Below are positions 32,244 through 43,724 of a stretch of DNA of 64,000 nucleotides, piece after piece (the stretch's first letter is position 1; each line of letters starts with the position of its first letter). The notes beneath the pieces were generated by a model, which made no database searches, was not told the origin of the DNA, and saw nothing but the letters and a program-made list of their open reading frames with translations. The stretch comes from Undaria pinnatifida. Taxonomy: Eukaryota > Sar > Phaeophyceae > Laminariales > Alariaceae. The position numbers and the translations under genes are program-made. The stretch covers positions 11,323,522 to 11,387,521 of the forward strand of contig JABAKD010000004.1 in assembly GCA_012845835.1 (NCBI GenBank), given 5' to 3'.

Positions 32244-32499
32244 TGTATGCGCTTGGGTTCGCCGACTTCTTAAGTGCGCCGGGCAGCAGCTAGCCGCTGC
32301 ATCACTTGACTCTCTGCGTAGATCTGTATGACCTGTTCTTCGTCTGTTGTCACATTAGGCAAAAGAGTAAAGTCCGTCCTGCTGACCTGTTGGGCTTCCT
32401 CGCAGTGCAATCATTTGTAACGTCACCACGCCATCGTATTGAAGTACCTCGTACACGGGGTTGCCTAGGTCATCGTGTGGTACAGCATATCAAGGTGGG

Positions 32500-32765
32500 A
32501 GCCGTCGATGGGCCCTCGGAAGCAGTCGTAAACAGGTATCCATTATCGTCATCTCCGCCGAAGAAAGGAAAGCCATTCGGAACATGCGTTCCCGAAGACA
32601 ACTGTAATAGTGTACAGAATTAACGTGGGCTCAACTGGAGCATATCCAAGATCAGGACCGGCGATCATATCAATAATTCCTCTCCACCATCTCCGTAGAC
32701 TATAAGCAGTCATACACATCATACATCAGACGTGTGCACAGGCATAAACCAACACCGCCGGAGTC
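32500..32765 (+). repeat. Inverted repeat, right arm
   Basis: Partner of 31690-31965 on the opposite strand; the coding frame seen in the left arm is broken here by small indels. Confidence 0.85.
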
Positions 32766-33207
32766 CACAAAAATACGCGTTTTCACTTTGTTACCCATCA
32801 CAAAATGGGGCTAAAAAGATTATTGGTCGGGGGTGGTTTTGCGGGAATTTACACAGAAAAAAACAAGGAAAGTCAAGAGAAGTGCATGCAGCCTGTGGCG
32901 ATGTAACCGATAGGGGCGTCAGTTTCTGTTTTTTTTTCTGTAGTCACTCCGGATCACTTGCGGTGGTGATCCCCGCGGTCGTTTGCTGCCAAAAAAAAGC
33001 AAGCTGTAGTGCCAGCTGGTTATTATGCTTTTTTGCGAGGTGAATCCGCAATTAAATGGTAGGCTACCCTTCGCGGAAGAGATCTCGAAATGGTGTCCTT
33101 GTTGTCCGTGAGGTACCCTATTATTAATAGTGTCACTCGTACGAGTCGCTCAAATCCACTAGTAGTGAAGAAAGGGGTAGCCCCCCTATCAAAGTCTTGA
33201 TCAGCAG
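32766..33207. other. Unassigned stretch
   Basis: Short ORFs only. One of 103 codons (32732-33043) ends in a cysteine and tryptophan-rich stretch without motif. Confidence 0.4.
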
Positions 33208-33450
33208 GTACCTGGTGTACGTAAACAACGCAGAGAATAGAGACCAAACACGCCAAACGTGGAGAAAGAAACGCGCTGGTGTACGTACACAACGCAGAGA
33301 ATTGAGACCAAACATGCCAAAAGTGGGAGAAAGAAACGCGCGAAAAATACCTACAGCCGGGGGGAGGATACTAAACTATTTTATCGTACAAACAGGAAGC
33401 AGCCGAAAGGAAGAAATCCGTGAAAAACATCAACAGACGGGGGGGTGATG
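33208..33450 (+). repeat. 68-bp tandem duplication and shorter echoes
   Basis: The segment GGTGTACGTA(A/C)ACAACGCAG to GAGAAAGAAACGCGC occurs twice (about 33214 and 33280). A further pair of GAAAxATC/ACA + CAGxCGGGGGG words follows. Confidence 0.8.
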
Positions 33451-33472
33451 CGGAGATCTTTCAGTGAGCAAG

Positions 33473-33852
33473 CAATTTTTGAGGTATCAGTGGGGTATTA
33501 GTCTGTTTGACCACTTGCAAAAGGTTAACTAATAGCATGCCCAAGCTAAGCCTTATAACACTTTCCCCCCCTGAAACGGCGGGATAGCAGGTCGGCCGGA
33601 TATACGGGTGGACCTGTCAATTATCCAAGCCGTTTCATTTCCTACGTATACCGGGGGAGAGTATTTTTCAAGTTCAACATGGGGAAAATCTGAAAAGTTT
33701 ATTATTGTGGATGATGGGGATCGAACCCACGACCCAAAAACCCATGGTCTGTCGACGACGCCATTTGTTAAGGTTTTATTGGGGCATTAGTCGTTTGACC
33801 ACTTGTAAAAGGTTAACCAGTAGCTTACCTAAACTAAGCCTTATAACACGAT
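33473..33852 (-). mobile_element. TRIM-like element, copy A
   Basis: On the minus strand: 5' LTR 33766-33848 (83 bp, TGTTATAAGG...CCTTAACA), then two bases and a primer-binding-like TGGCGTCGTCGACAG, a T-arm-like GGTCGTGGGTTCGATCCCC, a non-coding body, a polypurine tract AGGGGGGGAAAG (33561-33572), and the 3' LTR 33477-33560. The two LTRs are about 75-80% alike by eye. Flanks CAAT (33473-33476) and CGAT (33849-33852) are a weak target duplication. Total 372 bp, no coding capacity. Confidence 0.82.
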
Positions 33853-34980
33853 ACCATAAGACCCCCAAAAGTTAAGTGAACCGAGGGCACCCGGACAGCC
33901 TTTTTCGACACCTCGCTTGAAAATGGTCAGAATAGAAAACTAACCGGTGCGATGAGATTGCAGGACGATTTAGAAGAAAACAAGTTTTTTTTCGTATTTT
34001 TTTCATTTGTTTATTGTTTGGTTTTATAGACCCCAACCTGTCCGGCGGCAGGGCGGGTATCTCTAAAGCCAAGTAGTCTAAATATGAAAAAATGGGGGGG
34101 GCTTGTTTTGTTCTAAATCGTTTTCCGATTACAGCGCTCCGGCTAGTTTTCTATTTTGAGCATTTTTTTGTGACGTGTACGCTATCATCCGAATCTCCGG
34201 ACACCCTGGAGTGCACAACAATTGAAAAGGAAAGAAAACGGAGTTGACAAAATGACAACGTCATCATAGCAATGTTCACGAGCGGCATATGTTATACAAA
34301 TAGGATAAACCTCCACTCCATATCATATTCCAGAAAATATCTGCAACAAAACTACACGTACGTCTACACAAAAAGAGGGGGGAAATATGACCCAGATAGG
34401 GAGGGGGAGAGGGGAGGAACGGGGGGTTGGAGAAATACGTACTAAATGCTGCTGTAACTTTCGGTAATACAATCCTTTTCTCCGCCCCACTACATGCCAC
34501 GGGTTTAAACACATGAAAAGTATCATATATCACTGCAACATGTGTCGCGTTTAACCCCCCACTACTTCGTCCACACCAAATAATTCAATAAGCAGGCTCA
34601 TCAAATATGCCAAACCTTCTTGTCAACTTTTATTTCAAGGTTTCAACCCTAGCCACGCGAAGTAATTATTTTCAACCAACACACTGTAGCAAAATACTGA
34701 ATACACCCATAGTCAAACTATGAACTGAAACTGTATTATAAGTGTATTATGACACCACTACAACCCATAGCTGTCAAGGTTGTTTACTGCATGTTTATCT
34801 CCGGGGATAAATATGCATTTAACCATACTTGACAAAACCCGCGAGGGGCAACGTTGAAATTCCCAAAATTTTCTCGCAACTTCGTTCTCAGCCCCCCGAA
34901 GCAGTTTTCTCGGCGTAAATCAATATGTTTTGCGGATATGCACAACAGGCCAACCCCCGCCAACCACTGCAAACTCCACT
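33853..34980. other. Unassigned stretch
   Basis: Short ORFs without features. Near 34370-34440 a purine-rich patch occurs. Confidence 0.4.
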
Positions 34981-34989
34981 GCAAACTAA

Positions 34990-35300
34990 TACATATATAT
35001 ATATATATTTGAAAACACCACTCTGAAACAACACGATAACGGAGTCTAGAACATCAACCAAAACATACACGTGTAGCACGATAACGAAGTCTAGAACATC
35101 ACCCAAAACATACACGTATAGCAAAAACCACGCTAACAGAAATAATACGTGTTCAAAACCACCACTCTGGAACAACACGATAACCAAGCCTAGAACATCA
35201 ACTAAAACAACCACGCAAACACAGAATAATATGTATCCGAAAACACCACTCTGAAACAACACGATAAAGAATTCTAGAACATCAACCAAGAATGCCCACA
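34990..35300 (-). repeat. Irregular tandem repeat with hydrophobic open frame
   Basis: The words CACCACTCTG(A/G)AACAACACGA and TCTAGAACATCA(A/C)CCAA recur four times with variable spacing. The minus frame 34888-35301 stays open for 137 codons and repeats VLVDVLxxVIVLFQSGVF, which would be membrane-spanning. The frame probably stays open because indels between units are multiples of three. Whether it is expressed is unknown. Confidence 0.65.
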
Positions 35301-35984
35301 CACTAAAACCACATACACGTCTACATACGAAACCCAGTCAAAAGATGTAACCGATGTACCCTGGATTCCAAATTGAGGTCCCTATGACTCAGAAACATCG
35401 CATAGTCTACATATAACCTTTGCACACACCTAAAACACGTCAAACCTTCTCGTTGCCAAATAACAGGTTTATCAAGAACGCAAGAACAAACATAACTAAA
35501 AAAGACGAGGTAATCGTACCAGCGCCCATCATTATAGCATTCGCCCACCACATCACCTCCATTGCAATTATTTTTGGGCATCAGCGAACTGGGTCCAACG
35601 CATGCCTGTGGTGTTTTAGGTGTAGTGAGGAGCGGTAGTAAAAATGAAGTGCGCTGCTCGATAACCTGTTCCTGACCGTCGGTATACTGAACAATCTTCG
35701 GGCCGCGTCTCCTCTGTATCAGGTGTGTGCGGAATTTATTTGTCGTTTTCAAGTAAGCGGTTGCGTTGACGTATACTGCTTGGCTTGATGTAATGGAAAT
35801 GACCACCACTCAGCGATCACCTACTACACGCTATGGCATGTTTTCATTAGCACCACTAACTAGAGCACCAGACATGGACGCGACATCTACAGGATCACAA
35901 CATCTTCGACGACAGTGGGGAGAAAACAGGGCGTATAATCGTACACTAGATAATAGCAATGTCAAAAAGAAGTACAGACAGTTA
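35301..35984. other. Unassigned stretch left of RepC copy A
   Basis: A 162-codon minus-strand ORF (35321-35809) shows no motif. No repeat membership seen. Confidence 0.35.
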
Positions 35985-38090
35985 TGTTAACACTGCGGTA
36001 GACCACACTACCAACCTATTACGCAGGGTACTTCGTGCCTCCGGCCGTTTGCATGATCGCCTGACAACCTCTACCAAACGCAGTAGCACATGCCTAACAA
36101 AGTAAAGTCACCCTCGTGCTCAATAGTGGTGACGTCGCATGCCCACGTCGCCCCGCTTGGTGTGCTTGTAAGATGTATCTCTGTCTTAGCGTTGGCGACC
36201 TCAGAGCCCCACATCGGCACGGCATAAATCATAGGCGTAAAATCGTATATGTGAGACAATAATAACGTGAAAAGGAGGTACAGACAGAGATATATATATA
36301 CATGTTAAAATTGCGGTAAACCGCACTACTAACAAATTATTACGTAAGGTATTCCGTACATACCGTCTGCATGATCGCCTCCCAACTTATGCCGAGCCAC
36401 GTATGACTAACGAAGTAACGTAATTGAGCGCGTGTACACTAAGCGTTCCTTTCAAAACAATAACGATTCGCATCTCTCGCTGTCGTTCTCAATGGCGGTG
36501 ACATTGCATGACCACATCATCTCGCCCGTTGTATTTGGCAATATGCATCTCTTATAATTAGCGATGTCAGAAAATAATGGTAACTACATGATTGTACCTA
36601 TCGATTGAAACATTCTATCTTTCGATCTATGTACAAAAACAAATTATGAAGCTTTTAACACGTTGTTCACTACACCTAACAACTGGGTTGCATTCTACAT
36701 GTAACACCAAACCTTCTAGAATAATAAACATTACCAGACGGGTGATATAAAGGGGTGTCTCCGTGCTGCAACGGTCACATTCGTCCCCTGTAGGGGTTTG
36801 TAGTTTCTGCGCACATATTTGAATGCCCCCCTCCCCCCCCCCCCCGATCCCTCTTGTTTAAACGCCCCACCTGAAATCAAAATCTACCAGAGTAGTAAAC
36901 ACTAACAGCCAGCTGATATCATCTCATTATCCATCTACCCATCCATGCCGTAGCTCCAACTAATCTCCGCCCTCCGCCCTCCCCCCCCCCCTTTTTGTTC
37001 CCCGCCCAGTTCGTTCAAACGCCCCACTTACAATCGCAATCGGCCAGAGTAATATACACTTCTAAGCTATTGATATTACGTCATTATTTTTCTAGCCATC
37101 CATGACGTAGCTTTCATTCATCCCCCCTCCCCCCCTCCAACGCCCTCTCCTTCCCCACACCCCGCACGATCGCCTAGACCCAGCACCGCGCGTATAGCAA
37201 GCCCCTACATATATGATTAATACGCGCGATCGGAGGATCACACAAAATGTTGCGAAGATCAGTGTCGACCAAATTCTTGATCTCATAGCTGGAGTATATT
37301 TACATATTATTTGTGACCTAAACCTCTTGAAAACCCTTCCCCCTCCCCCCCCCCCCCCCCTTTTTTTTTCTTCCCTCGCCTTTTCTTGCCACCTAATATG
37401 TAAATCCACCAGAGTAATAAACATTTCCACGCCCTGGATATCGCCTCGTTATCGTTTTAGAGCCGCCCATGCCGCTGCTGCATTTTCCACCAACCCCCGC
37501 CCCCAACGCCCCCTCCTTCCCCACCACCCGCACCATCGCCTAGACATAGCACCGCGCGTATGGCAAACCCTTACAGCTATGCGATGTGAGCCCTCCCCCC
37601 CCGCCCCCCGCCCCCCCCGCCACATCCCCCCCCCCCCCCGCCACAGGAAGGATTTATAGCTTACACGCACAACTTGAGCTGCCCCACCCGTCCCCTCCCC
37701 CCTGTCCTCCGCTCCCCCCCCTCCTCCCCTCCCGCCCCCCTTTTGATCAAAATCAGGCCCCCACGTTCTTGAAAACTCCTCCCTCCCCTCACCGGTTATT
37801 CGACTTACAGGATTCACTTGATAAACTGATGCATTTCTTTCCACAGCTGTCAGTTTTTGTCCCCCTCAGAAACGGGTTTTGTAGTTTCCGCGCACAGAGT
37901 GGCTAACATCACCCTATTGACCCTGATAGCTACACTGTATTTGCAAGGGCAGTCGCCGAGCTACATCCTTAATTAGGACACAAAACCCGTAATACGCGCG
38001 ATCGGAGTGTCACACACAGCTTGCAAAGATGAGTTTTGACAAAATATTCGATCTCACAGCTTGAGTGTATTTCAATTTGTATAATATAAA
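35985..38090 (+). mobile_element. RepC copy A, near full length
   Basis: It starts near the word TGTTAACACTGCGGTAGACC and ends CTCACAGCTTGAGTGTATTT with an AT-rich terminus. In order it has three AT-rich modules with AACAATAACG-type words, then six or seven modules each ending in a C tract, the word TTTGTAGTTTCCGCGCACAG, the CCCTGATAGCTACACTGTA module and the terminal ACGCGCGATCGGAGTGTCAC module. No ORF is shared with copy B apart from C-tract artefacts. All short copies in the window keep the right end and lose varying amounts of the left, as expected for target-primed reverse transcription. Confidence 0.8.
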
Positions 38091-38149
38091 TGAATCTGGG
38101 GCGTTTAGTAGACGTGCATACGTCAGGTAAGAAGTACGACTACTACTGC

Positions 38150-38571
38150 CGATTATTACAAGGCTTAGTTTGGGTAAGCTATTATTGGTTAACCTTTTGT
38201 AAAGTGGTCAAACGGACTAGTACCCCACTAATTCCTTGACAAATGGCGTCGTCGACAGACCATGGGTGTTTTGGGTCGTAGGTTCAAATCTCACATCCCT
38301 CTATACTAATAATAAACCTTCTCAGACTTGTCCCATGTCGAACTTGAAAAAAACTCTCCCCCGTACACCCAGGAAATGAAACGGCTTGGATAATTGGCGG
38401 GTCCGCCCGTATATCCGGCCGACCTGGTATCCCGCCGACATGCATCCCGCCGACCTGCTGTCCCACGTTTCAGGGGGGGAGAGTGTTATAAGGCTTAGTT
38501 TGGGTAAGCTGTTGGTTAACATATTGCAAGTGGTCAAACGGACTAGTACCCCACCAATTCCTTGACACGAT
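38150..38571 (+). mobile_element. TRIM-like element, copy B
   Basis: 5' LTR 38154-38241 (88 bp), primer-binding-like TGGCGTCGTCGACAG two bases downstream, a T-arm-like GGTCGTAGGTTCAAATCTC, a non-coding body with a three-fold ATCCCGCCGAC(A/C)TG repeat, polypurine tract AGGGGGGGAGAG (38472-38483), and 3' LTR 38484-38567 (84 bp, TGTTATAAGG...CTTGACA). The flanking tetranucleotide CGAT (38150-38153 and 38568-38571) is an exact target duplication. The element is 414 bp and has no coding capacity, so it would depend on another element's enzymes. Confidence 0.88.
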
Positions 38572-38799
38572 TATACTAGCCGGGTCAATCAGTACATTAC
38601 TACACTGACTGGCAGTGGATTCTAGTAGTGCCGGCCAGTACATACACTGAGCCAGTGCCCTGCCCTACAAAATGGAGGTGCCGCCCCTACCTACCGTAAT
38701 CTTGCTTATTTTTTCCAATTTTCGTCCACGTATATCTTTCCTCAATCATCACTTTTGCTCTCAAATACAACATTTTTTGAAAATAGTTATAATGTTTTT
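38572..38799. other. Short spacer, unassigned
   Basis: Only simple words such as ACTGACTGGCAGTG. Nothing recognised. Confidence 0.35.
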
Positions 38800-39030
38800 T
38801 CACAGTCGGCGACATTATGGACACAGGTCATGGGCGTGGTCACAGGCTGGCGTCTTCCCTGCTTCCCTCTGGTTTTTCGTTTTGTTTTGATCGCGCATGG
38901 CGTTCAGCATTCCCATTGTCCACTTAATTTTCGGTTTGTTACTCATACTTGCGCGGAATTCCGCACACTCATCACGCTCTCGTCTCGCGCTTCTTCCGCT
39001 TGTTGTCGATTTGCAAGGCCTCTGTTGTGA
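38800..39030 (-). repeat. SINE-A, diverged copy
   Basis: The minus strand keeps AAGCGCGAGACGAGAGCGTG, GGGAATGCTGAACGCCATGC and a CACGCCCATGACC tail in the same order as the copies at 60935 and 61348. The tRNA-like head is missing. Confidence 0.65.
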
Positions 39031-39054
39031 AAAAGAAATACATACATAGACTAG

Positions 39055-41360
39055 ACTATGTGTTAACACCGTGGTAAACCACACGACCAACCTATTACGC
39101 AGGGTATTTCGTGCCTCCATCCGCTTACACGATTGCCTGACAACCTCTACTATACATACCAAACGCAGTAGCATATGGCTAACGAAGTAAAGTCACCCTC
39201 GCGTTCAATAGTGGTGACATTACCTGCCTACGTGAGACAACCTCTATCAAACGCAGTAGCATATGGCTAACAAAGTAAAGTCGCCATCGCGTTCAATAGT
39301 GGTGACATCGCATGCCCACCTCGCCTGCTGTATTTGTAAGATGTATCTCTGGCTTAGAATTGGCGCCCTCAGAGCCCCACATCAGCACGGTAAAAGGCAT
39401 GGGCGTGAAATCGTACATTTGAGACAATAATAACTTGAAAAAAAAGCACAGACAGAAAAATATGTTAAAATTGCGGTAAACCACACTACCAACCCATTAC
39501 GTACGGTATTTCGTACATACCGTCTGCATGATCGCCTCCCAACCTATGCCAAGCGAAGTATGACTAACGAGGTAACGTAATCGAGCGCGTGTACAACAAG
39601 CGTTCCTTTCAAAACACTAAGATTCGCATTTTTCCCTCTCGTGCCCAATGGCGGTGACATTGAATGACCACATCACCTCGCCTGTTGTATTTGGCAGCAG
39701 ATATCTCTTTCTTATACCACATCACCTCGCCTGTTGTATTTGGCAATATGCGTACCTCTTTCTTTGCATTAGCGATGTCAGAAAATAATGGTAACTACAA
39801 ATATTCTACCTTCCGATCCATGTACAATAACAAATTATGAAGATTTAACACGTTGTTTACAACACCTAAACACTGCGTTGGATACAGTATCCAACCTTCT
39901 AGAATAGTAAACACTACAGGGCAGATGATATAAAGGAATGTTTTCTTGCTACAACCGTCAGATTTGTCCCCTTTGAGGATTTATAGTTTCGGCGCACACA
40001 TATTGAAATGTCTTGCCCCCCCCCCCCCTCCCCCCCTCCCCCGATCGCTCTTGTTCAAACGCCCCACCCCTTTCCCCCCCCCCTTCCCCGATCCCTCCTC
40101 CCCCCCCCCTTTATTTCTTTTTATTCTTTTCTACCCAGTTTGTTCGAACGCCCCACTTACGATCAAAATCGGCCAGAGTAATAAAGACCTCTACGCAGTT
40201 GATATCACGTAATTATATTTCTAACCATCCTGACGTCATTTTCATTTCATCCCCCCCCTTCAACGCCCCCTCACTTCCCACCACCCGCACGATCGCCTAG
40301 ACCTAGCACCACGCATATGACAAGCTCCTGCATATCTTTGATCTCACAGCCGGAGTGTATTTGAAAATTATATGTGCCCTAAACCTCTTAAAAACCCTTC
40401 TCCCCCCCCCCCCCGCTCTCCCCTACTCAAACGCCCCACCTAATAATATTGAAATCCGCCAGAGTAATGACCATTTCCACGCACTGAATATCACCTCAGT
40501 ATCTTTCTAGAGCCACCCATGCCGCTGCTCCCCCCCCCCCCCCCCCCCCCCCCGCGTGCCCCCAACGCTCCCTTCTTCCCCACCACCCGCACCATCACCT
40601 AGACCTAGCACCACACGTATAGCAAACCCCTACATCTATGCCACCTAAAGCCCATCTCCCCCCCCCACCTGCCCCCCTCCTCCACCCCCCACCTCCCCAC
40701 CCCCCTACCCCCACCCTTTCGAACACTCCGCCCTCTACTCACTGGTTGTACGACTTACAGGATGTACATGATAAACTGGTGCATTCTTTCCGAAACCGTC
40801 ACATTTATCCCGTTAAAAGAATGTATAGTTTTCACGCACAGATTGAGCTGCCCCACCCGCCCCGCCCGCGCCCCAACCCCCCCGATGATAAACTGGTGCA
40901 TTCTCCAAAACCGTCAGATTCACCCCCCTTGAAGGATTTATAGTCTCCACGCACAGATTGAGCTGCCTCGCCTGCCGCCCCCCCACCCCCCCTCCTAACC
41001 CCGCTCCCTTTTGATCAAAACCAGGCCCCCACGTCGTTCAAAACTCCGCCCTCCCCTCACCGGTTATTCGACTTGCAAGAGTCACTTGATAGACAGATGC
41101 GTTTCCTTCCACAGCTGTCAGATTTTGTCACCCTCAGAAACTGGTTTTATAGTTTCCGCGCACAGACTGACTAACATCACCCTGTTGACCTTGATAGGTA
41201 CACTGCAGTTGCAAGGGTAGTCGACCTATATCCTTAGTCTAATGAGGACACACAACCCGTAATACGCGCGATCGGAGTATCACACACAGCTTGCAAAGAT
41301 GAGTTTCAACAAAATATTCGATCTCACAGCTGAAGTGTACTTTCATTTTTTATAATATCA
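39055..41360 (+). mobile_element. RepC copy B, near full length
   Basis: Same module order as copy A, in direct orientation about 3.07 kb downstream, starting TGTTAACACCGTGGTAAACC and ending CTCACAGCTGAAGTGTACTT. It is longer than copy A because a module near 39160-39300 (CTAACGAAGTAAAGTC words) and one near 39690-39770 are duplicated, and because C tracts are longer (24 C in a row near 40530). Proline-rich ORFs over C tracts are not genes. Confidence 0.8.
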
Positions 41361-41514
41361 ATACGAGAAATAGTTACGCGGGTGACTATTGGACGACCAG
41401 GGACGCCGGCAATCTGTTGGCTAACATCTTGCATTATGATTATGTATGTTGTCTTCACATTAAATAACACCACTGTTTATGTTCTTTCTAGCAAACGGCT
41501 TCATCCCCATGATC

Positions 41515-41640
41515 CCCATCATCCCCATCATCATCATCATCATCATCATTATCATCGTCATCATCATCATCATCATCATCATCATCAGCATTACCATCAT
41601 CATCATCATTATCATCATCACCATCATCATCATCATCAAT
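41515..41640 (+). repeat. CAT/ATC microsatellite
   Basis: About 120 bp of (CAT)n with few interruptions. It accounts for the His-rich and Ile-rich ORFs reported by frame translation (41382-41669 and 41479-42483). Confidence 0.95.
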
Positions 41641-41989
41641 ACACCAACACACAGCAGTGCCCGTGCTGATCCTTCAGCACGCGAGGAGCGAGATACAAAT
41701 TATTATGTGGTCGTGCTGCTGAGAAAGTGTACACCAGACAATCACCACAGAACAAATCAAGGGAAAGAAAGTGAAATAGTAGCGTACCGGATAAGAAAAC
41801 ACGATAAAACAAGCCAGAGCATACCTCGTAAAAGGAAGAAAAAAGAAGAAAAAGAAAATGCACAAACGACGAGGGTTGTGAAGAATGTCAAGCAACAAGA
41901 TAAGAACGGCCGCAACAGGAACAAGATACATGTATGCGCTTGGCACGTAAATTCATGGCATCTACATTTTTTTTGTTTTTTTCCAGCAC

Positions 41990-42280
41990 ACTTTCACTTT
42001 CCAGCTTCTGGACAAGCCGTGGTCACAGGTGTCATCCCTTCTCCTCCCCGGTTCTTGCCTTCAATTTCTATCGCGCATAGGGTTCAGCAATCCCACTGCT
42101 TGTCGATTGTTCATCGAATGTTGCTAACTCACGCTCTCGCGCTTTCCGCAAGTCAATTTGTGCACAAGAAAAAGTCCCAACGAATTTATACGAGTATGCA
42201 CTCGGCGGGGCTCGAACTCACGCAACTGACCTATACCAGGCTCGAGGATAACCTGATACGCCACCGGGGCGACCGGTTGT
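41990..42280 (-). repeat. SINE-A, long copy with tRNA-like head
   Basis: On the minus strand the copy starts CCGGTGGCGTATCAGGTTAT (A-box region), reaches a B-box-like GAGTTCGAGCCCCG about 40 nt later, then runs through AAGCGCGAGAGCGTGAG and a GCAATCCC/GGGATTGCTGAACC box to AGCCGTGGTCACAG/AAGCTGGAAAGTG. Same order as 61348-61625. Confidence 0.8.
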
Positions 42281-42359
42281 CAAATGGTTGTACTTGGTGG
42301 CGATTGAAATGCTCTATCTTGCATCCATGTACAATAACACGCTACGAAGCTAAAATATA

Positions 42360-42665
42360 TTTGAAAATGAAAATACAATTCAGCTGTGAGATTGACCAAA
42401 ACTTTTCTTCTGATCAAAACTCAGCTTTGCAAGCTGCGTGTGGTACTTCGATCGCGCGTCTTACGGGGTGTGTACGCTTGTGAAGAATACAGTTCGGTGA
42501 CTTCCCTGCTAATGCCAGGGTCAACAGGACTATGACGTTCATTCAGCCTTGCCCTTCCCGGACAGAACGAGACATCTGCAAAATACAGTGTGCATGAAAC
42601 AATAAGAAGTGTTGTAGTGTGAGTTAGCTTTTGCAGTGAGTGGGCTACTTGAGTCTACCGGGTTT
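42360..42665 (-). repeat. RepC subfamily 2, inverted copy
   Basis: Minus-strand partner of 43370-43715. It keeps the RepC terminal block in variant form (GTGAGATTGACCAAAACTTT, GTACTTCGATCGCGCG) and then diverges into a sequence with GTTTCATGCACACTG and GGTAGACTC words shared with 43370-43450. Confidence 0.7.
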
Positions 42666-42699
42666 GTACTATGATACTTCGAAGTATGTAGTGAAACAT

Positions 42700-43715
42700 T
42701 CGATCTCACAGCTGGAGTGTGCTTTTTTTTGTATACGAATCGTATATATAACACATTGTTCCCGAGATAACGGGTGGCCACGTTCGGCTCGCACGCTTCG
42801 GTGTTTCCCAGTTCTAACACGTGGACTCTTCGGAGGAGTCGACCTACCCGGGAATGTCTTGTTTCTTGTATAAAAGTAGTCCCGATTGACATTCATATCA
42901 AGTAAGTTTGTCACCTACAGAAGTCGCTCCACTCAAAATTATTCAATGTGGAGGCTGCCTGAAACAACAATCGGCTACGGTGACGCACTTTCGATTATTC
43001 CTGTCTTAGCGCGCAAGAGCTTCCATGTGCATAGAATGCAGGGATCTGGTGTTTTGGATCGACGCTTTAGGTTGTGTATTCCCTGGTCGTGTGTGAGGTA
43101 GGCGCTCGAAGAGCTTTAGGATAAGTGTGCACCGCCCGGCGCCTGATGCAAAACTTCAGATCTCACTCGTCGGTCTTCAATCGACCAATCAATATAGGTG
43201 TGTGGATGCCTTTGCATTACATCACAACAAGAAGCAAAGGGATCACTTCGGAGCAGTAGCGATCGACGTCCACCGCATGTTCCATCATGACTCGCAGGAA
43301 AAAAAAACGGATCATCAAGCCTGGGCTGGACCTCCGCTGGCCTTCCACACATACAGGGAGTAAACAGGAGCTTGCGTAAACACCGGGTAGACCCAAGTAG
43401 CCCACTGCGTAAGCTAACTCGTACTGTAACACTCACTGTTTCATGCATATTGAATTCTATATATATATGTCTGGTTTCGTCTCCTTAACGCGGGGTAGAC
43501 AAAACAGTTTCCGTGCGCAGGACGAAGCTGAACGTCTTAGTCCTGTTGACCCTGGCATTAGCAGGGGCGTCGCCGACCTGTATCCTTCACGAGGGTACAC
43601 ACCCCGTAAGACGCGCGATCGAAGTATCACACGCAGCTTGCAAAGCTGAGTTTTGATCAAAAAAACAATTTTGGTCCATTTCGCAGCTAGCTGAAGTGTA
43701 TCCTTCATTTTGTAT
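42700..43715 (+). repeat. RepC subfamily 2, plus copy with upstream part
   Basis: From about 43200 to 43715 the sequence is shared with 57950-58345 (CATCAAGCCTGGGC, GGTAGACCC, GTCGCCGACCT and CTTCACGAGGGTA). It ends in the variant terminal block with CGATCGAAGTATCACACGCA. A separate RepC-end word (GATCTCACAGCTGGAGTGTG) sits at 42701. The arms at 42360-42665 and 43370-43715 form an inverted pair. Confidence 0.65.
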
Positions 43716-43724
43716 AATCTTGAA

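Noticed and set aside
33707..33763. Intact tRNA gene on the minus strand
   Set aside because: The T-arm-like block is convincing but there is no pairing acceptor stem or clear D and anticodon arms; it is part of the TRIM element.
37449..37906. Gly- or Pro-rich ORFs over C tracts (also 39946-40943, 46624-47376)
   Set aside because: Homopolymer C/G translates as Pro or Gly in any frame; the ORFs do not persist between RepC copies.
41382..42483. His-rich and Ile-rich ORFs, one of 334 codons
   Set aside because: The first part is a CAT microsatellite; the rest runs antisense through SINE-A.
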